From GWE2-42-39 sp034003625 (lineage in GTDB: Bacteria > Bacteroidota > Bacteroidia > Bacteroidales > Prolixibacteraceae), in assembly GCA_034003625.1 (NCBI GenBank), contig JAVEYG010000005.1, positions 62,001-126,000 on the forward strand: a stretch of DNA of 64,000 bases, given 5' to 3'. Shown piece by piece: positions 54,862-63,097 of this stretch. Position 1 is the first letter of the stretch; each line of letters opens with the position of its first letter. The notes under the pieces are model-generated. The model did no database searches. It was not told the DNA's origin and saw only the letters and a list, made by a program, of their open reading frames with translations. The position numbers and the translations under genes were made by a program.

Positions 54862-55005
54862 AAAAGATACCCGATGCTTGATACAAGATATCCGATACAT
54901 GATTTCAGATGCTGCTCTTTGTTGATGAAGAGACGGCTCAAAAATTATGTGTTTCTTTATTGTCCGGCATCCAATATCAAGCATCCAGTATCCAGAGTAT
55001 CGTAA
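54862..55005. repeat. dispersed GATGC/GATATC-word intergenic repeats
   Basis: The gap between receptor and permease genes contains GATACCCGATGCTTGATAC at 54868, ATCCGATACATGATTTCAG, and CATCCAATATCAAGCATCC with CAGTATCCAGAGTATCG. They are the same words as at 6324-6362 and 20390-20435, here as two inverted halves. Confidence 0.5.
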
Positions 55006-55015
55006 AACAAAAAAG

Positions 55016-56227
55016 ATGAAAACCCGCGAAACCGGAAAATACCTTACCCTGCTGAACCTGTACCTGGCGCAATCAATACCGATGAGTTTTTTCTCCACGG
55101 TAGTGCCTGTCATCATGCGGATGGAACATTATTCGCTGGAATCAATCGGGTATCTCCAATTGGTTAAACTCCCGTGGATACTGAAATTTCTCTGGGCGCC
55201 AATGATCGATAAAACAGCAGGTACCAGCCGGAAATACCGGCGCTGGATTATCTTTTCGGAACTGTTTTACGCGATGGTCATCAGCAGTATTGGTTTTTTC
55301 AGCCTGCAAACTGATTTTAAAACCATCATTGCACTGATGATCATTGCCTTTACGGCATCGGCAACACAGGATATTGCCACCGATGCTTTTGCTATTTTAA
55401 ACCTGAAGAAAGAGGAACGTAGCCTGGGCAACAGCATGCAGTCGGCCGGAAGTTTTCTCGGAACCTTGGTGGGAAGTGGCGTTTTGCTGATCGTGTACAA
55501 TTATCTTGGCTGGAATTGCCTGCTTTGGACACTCGCCCTTTGCGTCATTTTTGCCATTATCCCGCTCAGCCTCTACCGGTTGAAAAATCGGGAACCCGAA
55601 GAAAGGCCTACTTCTGCAAAATCCATTTCTTTTTTCGAATTTGTCCATTTCTTCCGGCAAAAAGGGATCATCTTTCATGTGCTGATCCTGATGATTTTTT
55701 ATTCAGGAATTATCGGCATCTTAACCATGTTGAAACCATATCTGGTTGATTTGGGTTACCAAGTCAAGGAAATTGGTTTTATTGCCGGGATTTTCGGAAC
55801 AGCAATTGGTTCGCTGATGACTTTGCCCGCCGGTTTTTTCATTCGGAAACAAGGACTGAAAAAAAGTGTTTTTCTTTTTTCATCAATCAATATTATAGCC
55901 GCTGCTTATTTTTTATTTCTGACGTACAGCAGTCACGGTATTTACCTGATTTATATCGGGGTTGCCCTGTTGTGGTCGGCCTATGCCATGTCGTCGGTAT
56001 TTATTTACACCATGTCAATGAACATCGTCAGGCAGTTTCGCGAAGGCAGCGATTTTACCCTGCAAATTGTGATCACCCATCTGAGCAGTCTTATCATTGC
56101 CGTGTCGAGCGGAAAGATTGCCGATGCAATTACGTATCGCGGCCTTTTTGCTATTGAACTGGCAATTTGTGTGCTGATACTGATTGCACTACCATTTATT
56201 TTTAAAGAAAAATTTTACGAAAAATGA
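55016..56227 (+). CDS. MFS permease, AmpG/RhtX-like
   Basis: A 403-residue permease with 12 predicted helices. N-terminus LLNLYLAQSIPMSFFSTVVPV and the motif ATQDIATDAFAILNL are typical of the AmpG/RhtX/FptX family, which carries muropeptides or ferri-siderophores across the inner membrane. The ATG at 55016 is preferred; the upstream in-frame start lies inside repeat DNA. Its stop overlaps the hemN start as ATGA, so translation is coupled to hemN. This links the transported compound to porphyrin synthesis. Confidence 0.82.
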   Translation: MKTRETGKYLTLLNLYLAQSIPMSFFSTVVPVIMRMEHYSLESIGYLQLVKLPWILKFLWAPMIDKTAGTSRKYRRWIIFSELFYAMVISSIGFFSLQTDFKTIIALMIIAFTASATQDIATDAFAILNLKKEERSLGNSMQSAGSFLGTLVGSGVLLIVYNYLGWNCLLWTLALCVIFAIIPLSLYRLKNREPEERPTSAKSISFFEFVHFFRQKGIIFHVLILMIFYSGIIGILTMLKPYLVDLGYQVKEIGFIAGIFGTAIGSLMTLPAGFFIRKQGLKKSVFLFSSINIIAAAYFLFLTYSSHGIYLIYIGVALLWSAYAMSSVFIYTMSMNIVRQFREGSDFTLQIVITHLSSLIIAVSSGKIADAITYRGLFAIELAICVLILIALPFIFKEKFYEK

Positions 56228-57600
56228 TATTTCCCGAACATCTGATTGAAAAATACAATGTGCCGGTTCCCCGCTATACCAGCTATCCGCCAGCCAATTT
56301 TTTTTCTGATACATTCACATCGGAGCAATACGCCGATTTGATCCGGAGGTCGAACAACGATCAACCGGAGAATATTTCGATTTACATTCATATTCCGTTT
56401 TGCAGTAAAATTTGTCATTACTGCGGCTGCAATACCCATCTGACCCGCAACCGCGATCTCATGCGTATTTATGTGGATGCACTGAAAAAGGAAATCGGTA
56501 TGGTGGCTGCATTGCTCGATCCGCAGCGAAAAGTTTCGCAGGTACACTGGGGCGGCGGAACGCCCAACTATTTGCCCATTGAATGGATCGAAGAGATCAT
56601 GCAACTCATTGCCCAAAAATTCACATATACCGAAAAACCAGAAATTGCGATGGAATGTCATCCTGCCCATCTCGATTTCGACTATTCGGAACGGTTGATC
56701 AAAACCGGGTTTAATCGCATTAGCCTGGGCATTCAGGATTTCGACAAAAAAGTACTCGACACGGTGAATCGCGACGATTCAGTAATTCCGGTGAGCGAAC
56801 TGGTTGCATTTTTTCGCCGGTATGAACATGTGGGCGTGAATTTCGATTTTATTTACGGATTGCCGCACCAAAACCCGGAATCATTTTATCGAACCATTCA
56901 CAAGGCCGTTGAACTTTCACCCGACCGCCTTGTAACTTTTTCGTATGCTCATGTTCCGTGGGTGCGTCGCGCACAAAAAGTACTCGAAGTGGAAGGTCTG
57001 GCCAGTCCGCAGGAAAAACTGAAAATGTTTGAAGCCGGGTACAACCTGTTGAAAGAAAACGGTTACCACCCGATTGGTTTCGATCATTTTGCAAAAGCCG
57101 GTGACGAACTGACGATCGCCCTTGCCAACAAAAAACTACACCGCAACTTTCAGGGGTACTGTACCCGCGAAACAACCGGGCAGGTTTATGCGTTTGGCGC
57201 AACGGGCATTAGTCAGCTCGAAAATTCGTATGCCCAGAATGCCAAGGATGTAAATAGTTATGTGGGGCTGATCAATCAGGGGATTTTTACCGTCGAAAAA
57301 GGCTACGAACTGAATGATCCCGAAAAAATCATTCGCCACGTTATCAACGAAATCATGTGCAACCAGTATCTTGATTTTGATGAGGTTGCTTCAAAATATT
57401 CGGTTTCAGAAAAAGAATTGAAACAGACGCTTGATTTTTCAGAAGAAAAACTGGATGAATTTATTGCTGAAGGACTGGTTCAATTCGGACAGAATAAACT
57501 GATCGTAAACGAAGCAGGCAAATTATTCAGCCGTAATATCGCATCGGCCTTCGATCCCAAACTGGCCAACTCCGGAAAAGCATTTTCAAAATCGGTATAA
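56224..57600 (+). CDS. hemN: oxygen-independent coproporphyrinogen III dehydrogenase HemN
   Basis: A 458-residue radical SAM enzyme that converts coproporphyrinogen III to protoporphyrinogen IX without oxygen. The [4Fe-4S] cysteines are in HIPFCSKICHYCGCN (C60, C64, C67, with C69 as in E. coli HemN). Further features are GGGTPNYLP, the substrate region ISLGIQDFDKKVL, and the HemN C-terminal domain (FEAGYNLLKENGYHPIGFDHFAK). Full-length HemN rather than the short HemW chaperone, since the N-terminal residues and the C-terminal domain are present. Start overlaps the permease stop. Confidence 0.93.
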   Translation: MIFPEHLIEKYNVPVPRYTSYPPANFFSDTFTSEQYADLIRRSNNDQPENISIYIHIPFCSKICHYCGCNTHLTRNRDLMRIYVDALKKEIGMVAALLDPQRKVSQVHWGGGTPNYLPIEWIEEIMQLIAQKFTYTEKPEIAMECHPAHLDFDYSERLIKTGFNRISLGIQDFDKKVLDTVNRDDSVIPVSELVAFFRRYEHVGVNFDFIYGLPHQNPESFYRTIHKAVELSPDRLVTFSYAHVPWVRRAQKVLEVEGLASPQEKLKMFEAGYNLLKENGYHPIGFDHFAKAGDELTIALANKKLHRNFQGYCTRETTGQVYAFGATGISQLENSYAQNAKDVNSYVGLINQGIFTVEKGYELNDPEKIIRHVINEIMCNQYLDFDEVASKYSVSEKELKQTLDFSEEKLDEFIAEGLVQFGQNKLIVNEAGKLFSRNIASAFDPKLANSGKAFSKSV

Positions 57601-57601
57601 A

Positions 57602-58969
57602 ATGGAAACATCCGCGAAAGTAGCAATCATTGGCGCCGGGCTGACTGGCTTGACCACTGCTTTTTACCTGAAAAAAGCAGGTATCCGGTTTTGTGTTTTC
57701 GAAAAGGAAAACCGGGAGGGCGGGGTTATTCAAACCGTTTCGGAAGATGGTTTTACCTACGAAAAAGGTCCGAATTCGGGTGTTATTTCTTTCCCCGACA
57801 CCGTTGAGCTGCTGGAAGAACTGGTTTCTCACTGTTCCATTGAAATTGCTGCTCCTTCGGCCAAAAAACGGCTGGTGTGGAAAGGTAAAAAGTGGCACGA
57901 GCTGCCCTCCGGTTTATGGGGCGGAATCAGCACTCCGCTGTTTTCGTGGTACGACAAGTTTCGCATACTCGGTGAACCTTTCCGCCCTAAAGGAACCGAC
58001 CCCAACGAACGGCTCGATCAGTTTGTGCTGCGCCGCCTGGGGAGAAGTTTTCTCGATTACGCCGTCGATCCGTTTGTTCTCGGTATTTATGCCGGCGATT
58101 CCTCGTGGCTGGTACCGCGTTTTGCACTTCCGAAATTGTACAATCTCGAACAGAAATACGGCAGTTTTATTGGCGGCTCGATTAAAAAAGCCAAAGAGCC
58201 CAAAAGTGAACGCGACCAAAAAGCAACCCGCGACGTGTTTTCCATCAAAGGTGGTTTATCGAACCTGATCAATGCACTGCAAACTGAAATTGGGACAGAA
58301 AACATCCGGCTCAATTGTGATGAATTAACTGTCGGTAAAGAAGCGGACGGAACTTATTCAGTAAAAAACGGGGACGAAGATTTGGGTACATTCAGCAAGG
58401 TCGTTTCTACCATCGGCGGACATGCGGTTCCGCACGTTTTACCTTTTCTTGCTGAAGAAAAGGTAAAAAAAATTACCTGCATGAAATATGCCAAAGTAGT
58501 CCAGTTTTCGGTGGGTTTCAGACAGTGGAAAGGTATTCCGGTGAATGCTTTTGGCGGACTTGTGCCCTGGAAAGAACAACGCGGACTGCTGGGTGTTTTG
58601 TACCTCTCGACCAGTTTTAGCGGACGGGCGCCGGAAGGTGGCGCATTGTTTTCGGTGTTCATGGGAGGTCTGCGAAAGCCCGAAATTTACAATATGCCGG
58701 AAAACGAATTGTTTGAAATTCTTACCCGTGAATTCACGGCGATGATGGGACTCGAACATTTCAATCCCGATTTACTGAAAATTCACCGGTATGCACACGC
58801 CATCCCGCAATACGGGCCTGAGTCGGAAGAAAAACTGGGCGCCATTGCCGAGCTTGAAAACGAACATCCGGGTTTGCTGCTGGCCGGAAACGTGCGCAAC
58901 GGCATTGGCATGTCGGACCGAATTAAGCAGGGAAAAGAAATAGCTGAAAAAATACGAATTACGATTTAA
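57602..58969 (+). CDS. hemG: protoporphyrinogen oxidase, HemY type (HemG)
   Basis: A 455-residue FAD enzyme oxidising protoporphyrinogen IX to protoporphyrin IX. The FAD-binding motif is GAGLTGLTTAFYLKKAG. FVLGIYAGDSSWL and PHVLPFLAEEKVKKI are in the middle, and the C-terminal FAD motif is LLLAGNVRNGIGMSDRIKQG. It starts 1 bp after the hemN stop, so it is in the same transcript. Oxygen-dependent activity is typical of HemY-type, whereas HemN is oxygen-independent; the pairing is known in facultative Bacteroidota. Confidence 0.93.
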   Translation: METSAKVAIIGAGLTGLTTAFYLKKAGIRFCVFEKENREGGVIQTVSEDGFTYEKGPNSGVISFPDTVELLEELVSHCSIEIAAPSAKKRLVWKGKKWHELPSGLWGGISTPLFSWYDKFRILGEPFRPKGTDPNERLDQFVLRRLGRSFLDYAVDPFVLGIYAGDSSWLVPRFALPKLYNLEQKYGSFIGGSIKKAKEPKSERDQKATRDVFSIKGGLSNLINALQTEIGTENIRLNCDELTVGKEADGTYSVKNGDEDLGTFSKVVSTIGGHAVPHVLPFLAEEKVKKITCMKYAKVVQFSVGFRQWKGIPVNAFGGLVPWKEQRGLLGVLYLSTSFSGRAPEGGALFSVFMGGLRKPEIYNMPENELFEILTREFTAMMGLEHFNPDLLKIHRYAHAIPQYGPESEEKLGAIAELENEHPGLLLAGNVRNGIGMSDRIKQGKEIAEKIRITI

Positions 58970-58976
58970 AAACTCT

Positions 58977-59062
58977 GTGTTTCTCCGTGAATAACTCTGC
59001 GGCACTCTGTGGTAAATATTTTTTCAACCACAGAGTAACACAGAGAAGATACCGGGTTCCGC
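58977..59062. repeat. CACAGAG-type interspersed repeat
   Basis: ACTCTGTGTTTCTCCGTG (58971-) and inverted AACCACAGAGTAACACAGAG (59028-59047) with CTCTGCGGCACTCTGTGG between them. This repeat family is widespread in Bacteroidota and other genomes. It separates hemG from hemH. Confidence 0.6.
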
Positions 59063-59083
59063 AGAGAAAAAATAGAAGTGGAA

Positions 59084-60127
59084 ATGCAACAACCCGATAC
59101 AGCAGTACTTTTACTCAATGTGGGCAGTCCCGACCGTCCCACTACAAAGGCAGTACGCCCGTACCTGTCGCAATTTTTAAACGACCCACGGGTGATTGAT
59201 CTGCCGTGGTTGTGGCGTAAATTACTTGTCAACCTCATTATTGTTCCTTTCCGGGCGCCCAAATCAGCTAAATTGTACCGGAAACTCTGGACCAAAAAAG
59301 GTTCTCCGTTAATCTTTCACAGCGAAAATACACGTCAGAAACTTCAGGAAAAATCAGACGAAAATTACTGCGTTTTTGTGGGCATGCGTTACGGAAACCC
59401 ATCGATTGCAAAAGCTGTCGGCGAAATTAAGTCGCAGGGTTTTCGGCAGGTCATCGCGGTGCCGATGTTTCCGCAGTATGCCATGTCGACTACCGAAACA
59501 AGTATCGAAGAGCTGAAATTTCAGATGAAAAAACAAAGGTGTCCGGCAGAATTGAATACTGTTGAGGAATTTTACAGCCATCCAAAATTTATTGACGCAT
59601 TCGCGGCACAGATCAGCAAATATGAGCCTGAACGATATGATCACATCGTGTTCTCGTACCATGGATTACCGAATCGGCACGTGGAACGTATCCATCCGCA
59701 GGTAAATGCCGATAGTTGCAAGTGTTTTGAACATTTTCCTGAACATGGTAAACATTGTTACAAAGCCCAGTGTTACGAAACATCGCGCCTGCTGGCTACC
59801 AAGCTGAATCTCCGGAAAGATCAGTATTCGGTGGCATTTCAGTCGCGCCTGTCGAATAACTGGCTACAGCCTTTTACTGACGAAACGCTGCAATCGCTGC
59901 AAAAATCGGGGGTGAAAAAAGTGCTGCTGGCCGCTCCTTCGTTTGTGGCCGACTGTCTCGAAACCATTGTTGAACTAGGTATTGAATACCGTGAATTTTT
60001 TGAAAAAGAACCGGCCAACCAACTTCAAATGGTGGAAAGCCTCAATAGCAACGATGATTGGGTAGAATTGCTGGACGAGCTGGTACAGAATGCCTCTCGC
60101 AAAGGAGCAAAGACGCAAAGCAGATAG
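59084..60127 (+). CDS. hemH: ferrochelatase HemH
   Basis: A 347-residue enzyme from the ATG at 59084 (a GTG 6 bp upstream also fits). It inserts Fe2+ into protoporphyrin IX. Motifs: LLLNVGSPDRPTTKAVRPYL, the catalytic-His motif FSYHGLPNRHVERIHP, YKAQCYETSRLLA, and PSFVADCLETIVELGIEYREFF. The last residues (ASRKGAKTQSR) are encoded by an interspersed repeat word CGCAAAGGAGCAAAGACGCA and are not part of the fold. Confidence 0.93.
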   Translation: MQQPDTAVLLLNVGSPDRPTTKAVRPYLSQFLNDPRVIDLPWLWRKLLVNLIIVPFRAPKSAKLYRKLWTKKGSPLIFHSENTRQKLQEKSDENYCVFVGMRYGNPSIAKAVGEIKSQGFRQVIAVPMFPQYAMSTTETSIEELKFQMKKQRCPAELNTVEEFYSHPKFIDAFAAQISKYEPERYDHIVFSYHGLPNRHVERIHPQVNADSCKCFEHFPEHGKHCYKAQCYETSRLLATKLNLRKDQYSVAFQSRLSNNWLQPFTDETLQSLQKSGVKKVLLAAPSFVADCLETIVELGIEYREFFEKEPANQLQMVESLNSNDDWVELLDELVQNASRKGAKTQSR

Positions 60128-60263
60128 TCTTACTCTTTTTTATTTAATGATGGGGAAAATTATCAGATATTTTTACCGGTGCAGGGGGTAAATTATCGGA
60201 TAATTTTGCCTGTGCGTAGGAGAGATGTGGAAATTCCGATAAAATTTATGACCAAAGACATCC

Positions 60264-60443
60264 AACCCGTACCGGGTTGTTCGCCTTACCATAGCTATCG
60301 TTTTTACTATAATCCAATGCCGATGGCATTGTCTGATATAAGCCAACTTTTGCTGAATAAATCAGTTTCCCGAAAAATCCGGTACGGATTTGATTATAGT
60401 AGCAAGCGCGTCAACCCGAAGAAAAAGAACCCGGTACGGGTTC
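60264..60443. repeat. three short perfect hairpins with CCG/CGG core
   Basis: AACCCG-TAC-CGGGTT (60264-60278), AAATCCG-GTA-CGGATTT (60375-60391) and GAACCCG-GTA-CGGGTTC (60427-60443). The last two are followed by GATTATA/GATATAA. They look like repeat units of one palindromic family. Confidence 0.6.
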
Positions 60444-60482
60444 GATATAAATATAAAACAAGCGACAGTTGTATACGATGAG

Positions 60483-60502
60483 ATTCCGGCCTTCGCCGGA
60501 AT
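60483..60502. repeat. ATTCCGGC/GCCGGAAT hairpin
   Basis: A perfect 8-bp stem with a CTTC loop, followed by GACAG. It may also serve as a terminator stem for the convergent hemH and aldehyde dehydrogenase genes. Confidence 0.5.
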
Positions 60503-60539
60503 GACAGAAGAAAGCAGAGAATGGCAGATTGAAAAATAT

Positions 60540-61901
60540 CTATTTCACTACCACCGTTTTAATATTCACAAATTCGCGGATGCCGAAAAGGGAAAGTTCG
60601 CGCCCGTAGCCGCTTTCCTTAATTCCGCCAAACGGCAGACGCGGGTCGGATTTCACAAAATCGTTGACAAATACACAACCGGCTTCCAACCCTTTTTCGG
60701 CCAATGTTTTTCCGGTTTCAACATCAGAAGTAAACACTCCGGCGCCCAACCCAAAGACTGTGTCGTTGGCTATTTGCAGCGCCTCATCCATTGTTTTTAC
60801 ACAAAACAGTACAGCAACCGGCCCAAACAGTTCTTCGTGATAGGCGGGCATTCCGGGTTTTACATTTTCCAAAACGGTGGGCGGGTAAAACGGGGCTTCT
60901 CCTTCAGGAATAAACCCACCGCACAGAATCTTCGCACCTAGTCCGACACTTTTGGTAACCTGCTGATGCAACTCATCGCGCAGGTCGCGACGGGCCAGCG
61001 GACCAATCGTGGTATCCGGGTCGTTGGGGTCGCCGTAAGTTGCAGCCTCCATCCGAAATACAAATTCATTGCGGAAAGACTCGTAAACGGATTCCATCAC
61101 AATGAACCGTTTTGCCCCGATACAACTTTGTCCGGCGTTGAGCAAGCGGCTGGCGACACAGAGCCGTGCTGCCCCGGCAATATCAGCATCTTCACAAATA
61201 ATATACGGATCGCTGCCTCCCAGTTCCAATACTGTTTTTTTCAATACCGACCCGGCCACCGAAGCGACTGATTTTCCGGCTGGTGTGCTTCCCGTCAGTG
61301 TAACAGCTTTCACTTTCGGGTTTTCAATGACTGCTTTTACCTCGCTCCCACTGATAAGCAATGTGCGGAACACATTTTTTGGAAAACCGGCATCGGCAAC
61401 CAGTTTTTCGATTGCCAGTGCACAGCCGGCCACATTGCTTGCATGTTTCAGCAGGCCGGTATTGCCGGCCATCAGTGCCGGGGCCAGAAAACGGAAAACC
61501 TGCCAGAACGGAAAGTTCCAGGGCATCACCGCCAGCACTGTCCCCAGCGGCTGAAACGAAATATACGATTCAGTTGCCTCGGTTTTTATTACTTCATTTT
61601 TCAGGAATGACTCTGCTTTTTCAGCATAATAATCACAAACCCATGCACATTTTTCAATCTCACCCAACGCTTCGCGTTTCACCTTCCCCATTTCGGCAAC
61701 TATTCCCGAAGCCAGTATTTCCTTTTGATCGAGCAATTGCTTTTTCAAATTCAGCATTAATTTTTTTCGTTCCTGAAAAGAGGTTTTCTTCCATTGCTGA
61801 AATTCAGCATCGACCAGATCAATGAGCCTGTTCATTTTTTCTGCCGGATAATTTTCGTAACCGGCAATAAGCAGGCCTGTATATGGATTAATGGATTGCA
61901 T
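60540..61901 (-). CDS. NAD(P)-dependent aldehyde dehydrogenase, succinate-semialdehyde type
   Basis: A 453-residue ALDH from the ATG at 61901. Motifs: MPWNFPFWQVFRFLAPALMAGN, catalytic-Glu motif VLELGGSDPYI, catalytic-Cys motif LLNAGQSCIGAKRF, and EELFGPVAVLF. Its pattern (short N-terminus, GPLARRDLRDELHQQV, LPFGGIKESGYGREL) is that of Sad/YneI-like succinate-semialdehyde dehydrogenases. The substrate is not certain. It is a single gene. Confidence 0.9.
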   Translation of the reverse strand: MQSINPYTGLLIAGYENYPAEKMNRLIDLVDAEFQQWKKTSFQERKKLMLNLKKQLLDQKEILASGIVAEMGKVKREALGEIEKCAWVCDYYAEKAESFLKNEVIKTEATESYISFQPLGTVLAVMPWNFPFWQVFRFLAPALMAGNTGLLKHASNVAGCALAIEKLVADAGFPKNVFRTLLISGSEVKAVIENPKVKAVTLTGSTPAGKSVASVAGSVLKKTVLELGGSDPYIICEDADIAGAARLCVASRLLNAGQSCIGAKRFIVMESVYESFRNEFVFRMEAATYGDPNDPDTTIGPLARRDLRDELHQQVTKSVGLGAKILCGGFIPEGEAPFYPPTVLENVKPGMPAYHEELFGPVAVLFCVKTMDEALQIANDTVFGLGAGVFTSDVETGKTLAEKGLEAGCVFVNDFVKSDPRLPFGGIKESGYGRELSLFGIREFVNIKTVVVK

Positions 61902-61979
61902 ATTGCTATTTTTTTTCAAAATAAGAAAAAAGGTCCGACAAAAAATTGAGGAGGCTTATATTTTTTATCTGTATAAATT

Positions 61980-62201
61980 TTAAAACCGCTGATTATCTTT
62001 TGATTCAAGTTTGGCTATTTTAATAAAAATGTTCTGCCAGATGGAACTTACATGCAATTTGTCCATCCACAATTTGTACTTTTTTGCACGCATGTTTGTT
62101 TCGTAATTTATGGCCTGCCGCTGTATCTCATTCTTGTCTTTCCCCCAAAAATTCCATCTTTTTTCTAAAATCGCACCCGGAGTGTCCTTCCCGATACCAA
62201 A
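61980..62201 (-). other. open frame without start codon, possible gene remnant
   Basis: The minus strand is open for 74 codons from just after a TAA to a TAA at 61980-61982. Residues such as GAILEKRWNFWGKDKNEIQ and KYKLWMDKLHVSSIWQN look coding, but no suitable start is present; the only ATG in frame is about 40 codons in. It may be the 3' end of a lost gene. Confidence 0.3.
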
Positions 62202-62412
62202 TTATAAAGAATAATAGTCCTGAAATGTTAAATTGCAGAAAAAATGATTAAGGCAAAGCAATTTAAAATAGTCTCACATAATTCAAGTGAAATAAAACAA
62301 GAGAAAAAGTCTGAAGATAATTTCCGGCAACGAAGGACAGCCTCTTTTTATTCAAACAGCATCCTGTTTTGTCCAATAAATGTGAGGGCGCGTATATACG
62401 GCTGATTTTTTC
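62202..62412. other. non-coding stretch upstream of the second sigma-factor gene
   Basis: AT-rich, with no recognised gene or repeat; together with 61902-62201 it makes a 540-bp gap. Confidence 0.5.
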
Positions 62413-62420
62413 TATTTTTG
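62413..62420 (+). promoter_or_regulatory. -7 element for the second ECF sigma gene
   Basis: TATTTTTG matches TAnnTTTG; the ATG at 62445 is 24 bp downstream. Confidence 0.55.
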
Positions 62421-62444
62421 CTGTCATCATATTAATCAGACCAA

Positions 62445-63023
62445 ATGGTAAATGCTGACAGGGAATATGTTGAATGTCTCAAAAAAGATGATTTTTCAGC
62501 TTTTGACAGCTTGTTTAGAAAATATTCCGAAAGCCTGTATGCTTTTACCCTGAGCATTACCAAAGAACCTTACATTGCTGAAGAAATCACCCAGTTGGTT
62601 TTCATGAAGATATGGGAAAAACGTTCCCGCATTGACGAACACCTTTCATTCAAATCTTTTCTTTTTTCGATTGCCTATTCCGAAACTATTTCGTGGTTGC
62701 GGAAAGAAAAATCAGAAAAACGGAAAATAGAGAATTTCGGGGACAAACTTTCAATCGTTTCCAACGAAACTAATTACAGCATCGAGTTCAACAACATTAA
62801 CAGCCTGGCCACACAAATAATTGACAAGTTTCCGGAGAAACGAAAAGAAATCTTCAAGCTCAGCCGCGAACAGGGATATTCAAATAAAGAAATCGCCAGT
62901 CGCCTGAATATTTCAGTAAAAACCGTTGAAAACCAGATTTCTTCAGTCTTGAAAACACTAAAAGAACAACTCGGCAAAGACGGCATTCTCGGCATTCTTT
63001 TCTATTTTATCATGTTCCATTAG
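62445..63023 (+). CDS. ECF RNA polymerase sigma-70 factor
   Basis: A 192-residue ECF sigma factor. Region 2 is AFDSLFRKYSESLYAFTLSIT ... EEITQLVFMKIWEKRS, and region 4 is FPEKRKEIFKLSREQGYSNKEIASRLNISVKTVENQ. FecR follows 74 bp downstream, so it is a second PUL-type regulator pair whose SusC/D target is beyond the window end. Confidence 0.94.
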   Translation: MVNADREYVECLKKDDFSAFDSLFRKYSESLYAFTLSITKEPYIAEEITQLVFMKIWEKRSRIDEHLSFKSFLFSIAYSETISWLRKEKSEKRKIENFGDKLSIVSNETNYSIEFNNINSLATQIIDKFPEKRKEIFKLSREQGYSNKEIASRLNISVKTVENQISSVLKTLKEQLGKDGILGILFYFIMFH

Positions 63024-63097
63024 TTTTTTTTCTGATCCGGATAGGGGGAACAGGCTTTACGTTTCGTAGTAAGTAAGCAACAGAAAAGTTTGGCATC

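Larger units (their letters stand above)
60128..60539. other. 412-bp intergenic region made of palindromic repeats
   Basis: No gene is seen. It holds AAATTATC-G-GATAATTT (60190-60206), three hairpins with a CCG-GTA-CGG core (listed separately) and ATTCCGGC-CTTC-GCCGGAAT (60483-60502). Confidence 0.6.

Noticed and set aside
60264..60502. Possible CRISPR array
   Set aside because: The repeats are 15-20 bp palindromes with unequal spacing and different stems; no long direct repeats and no cas genes.
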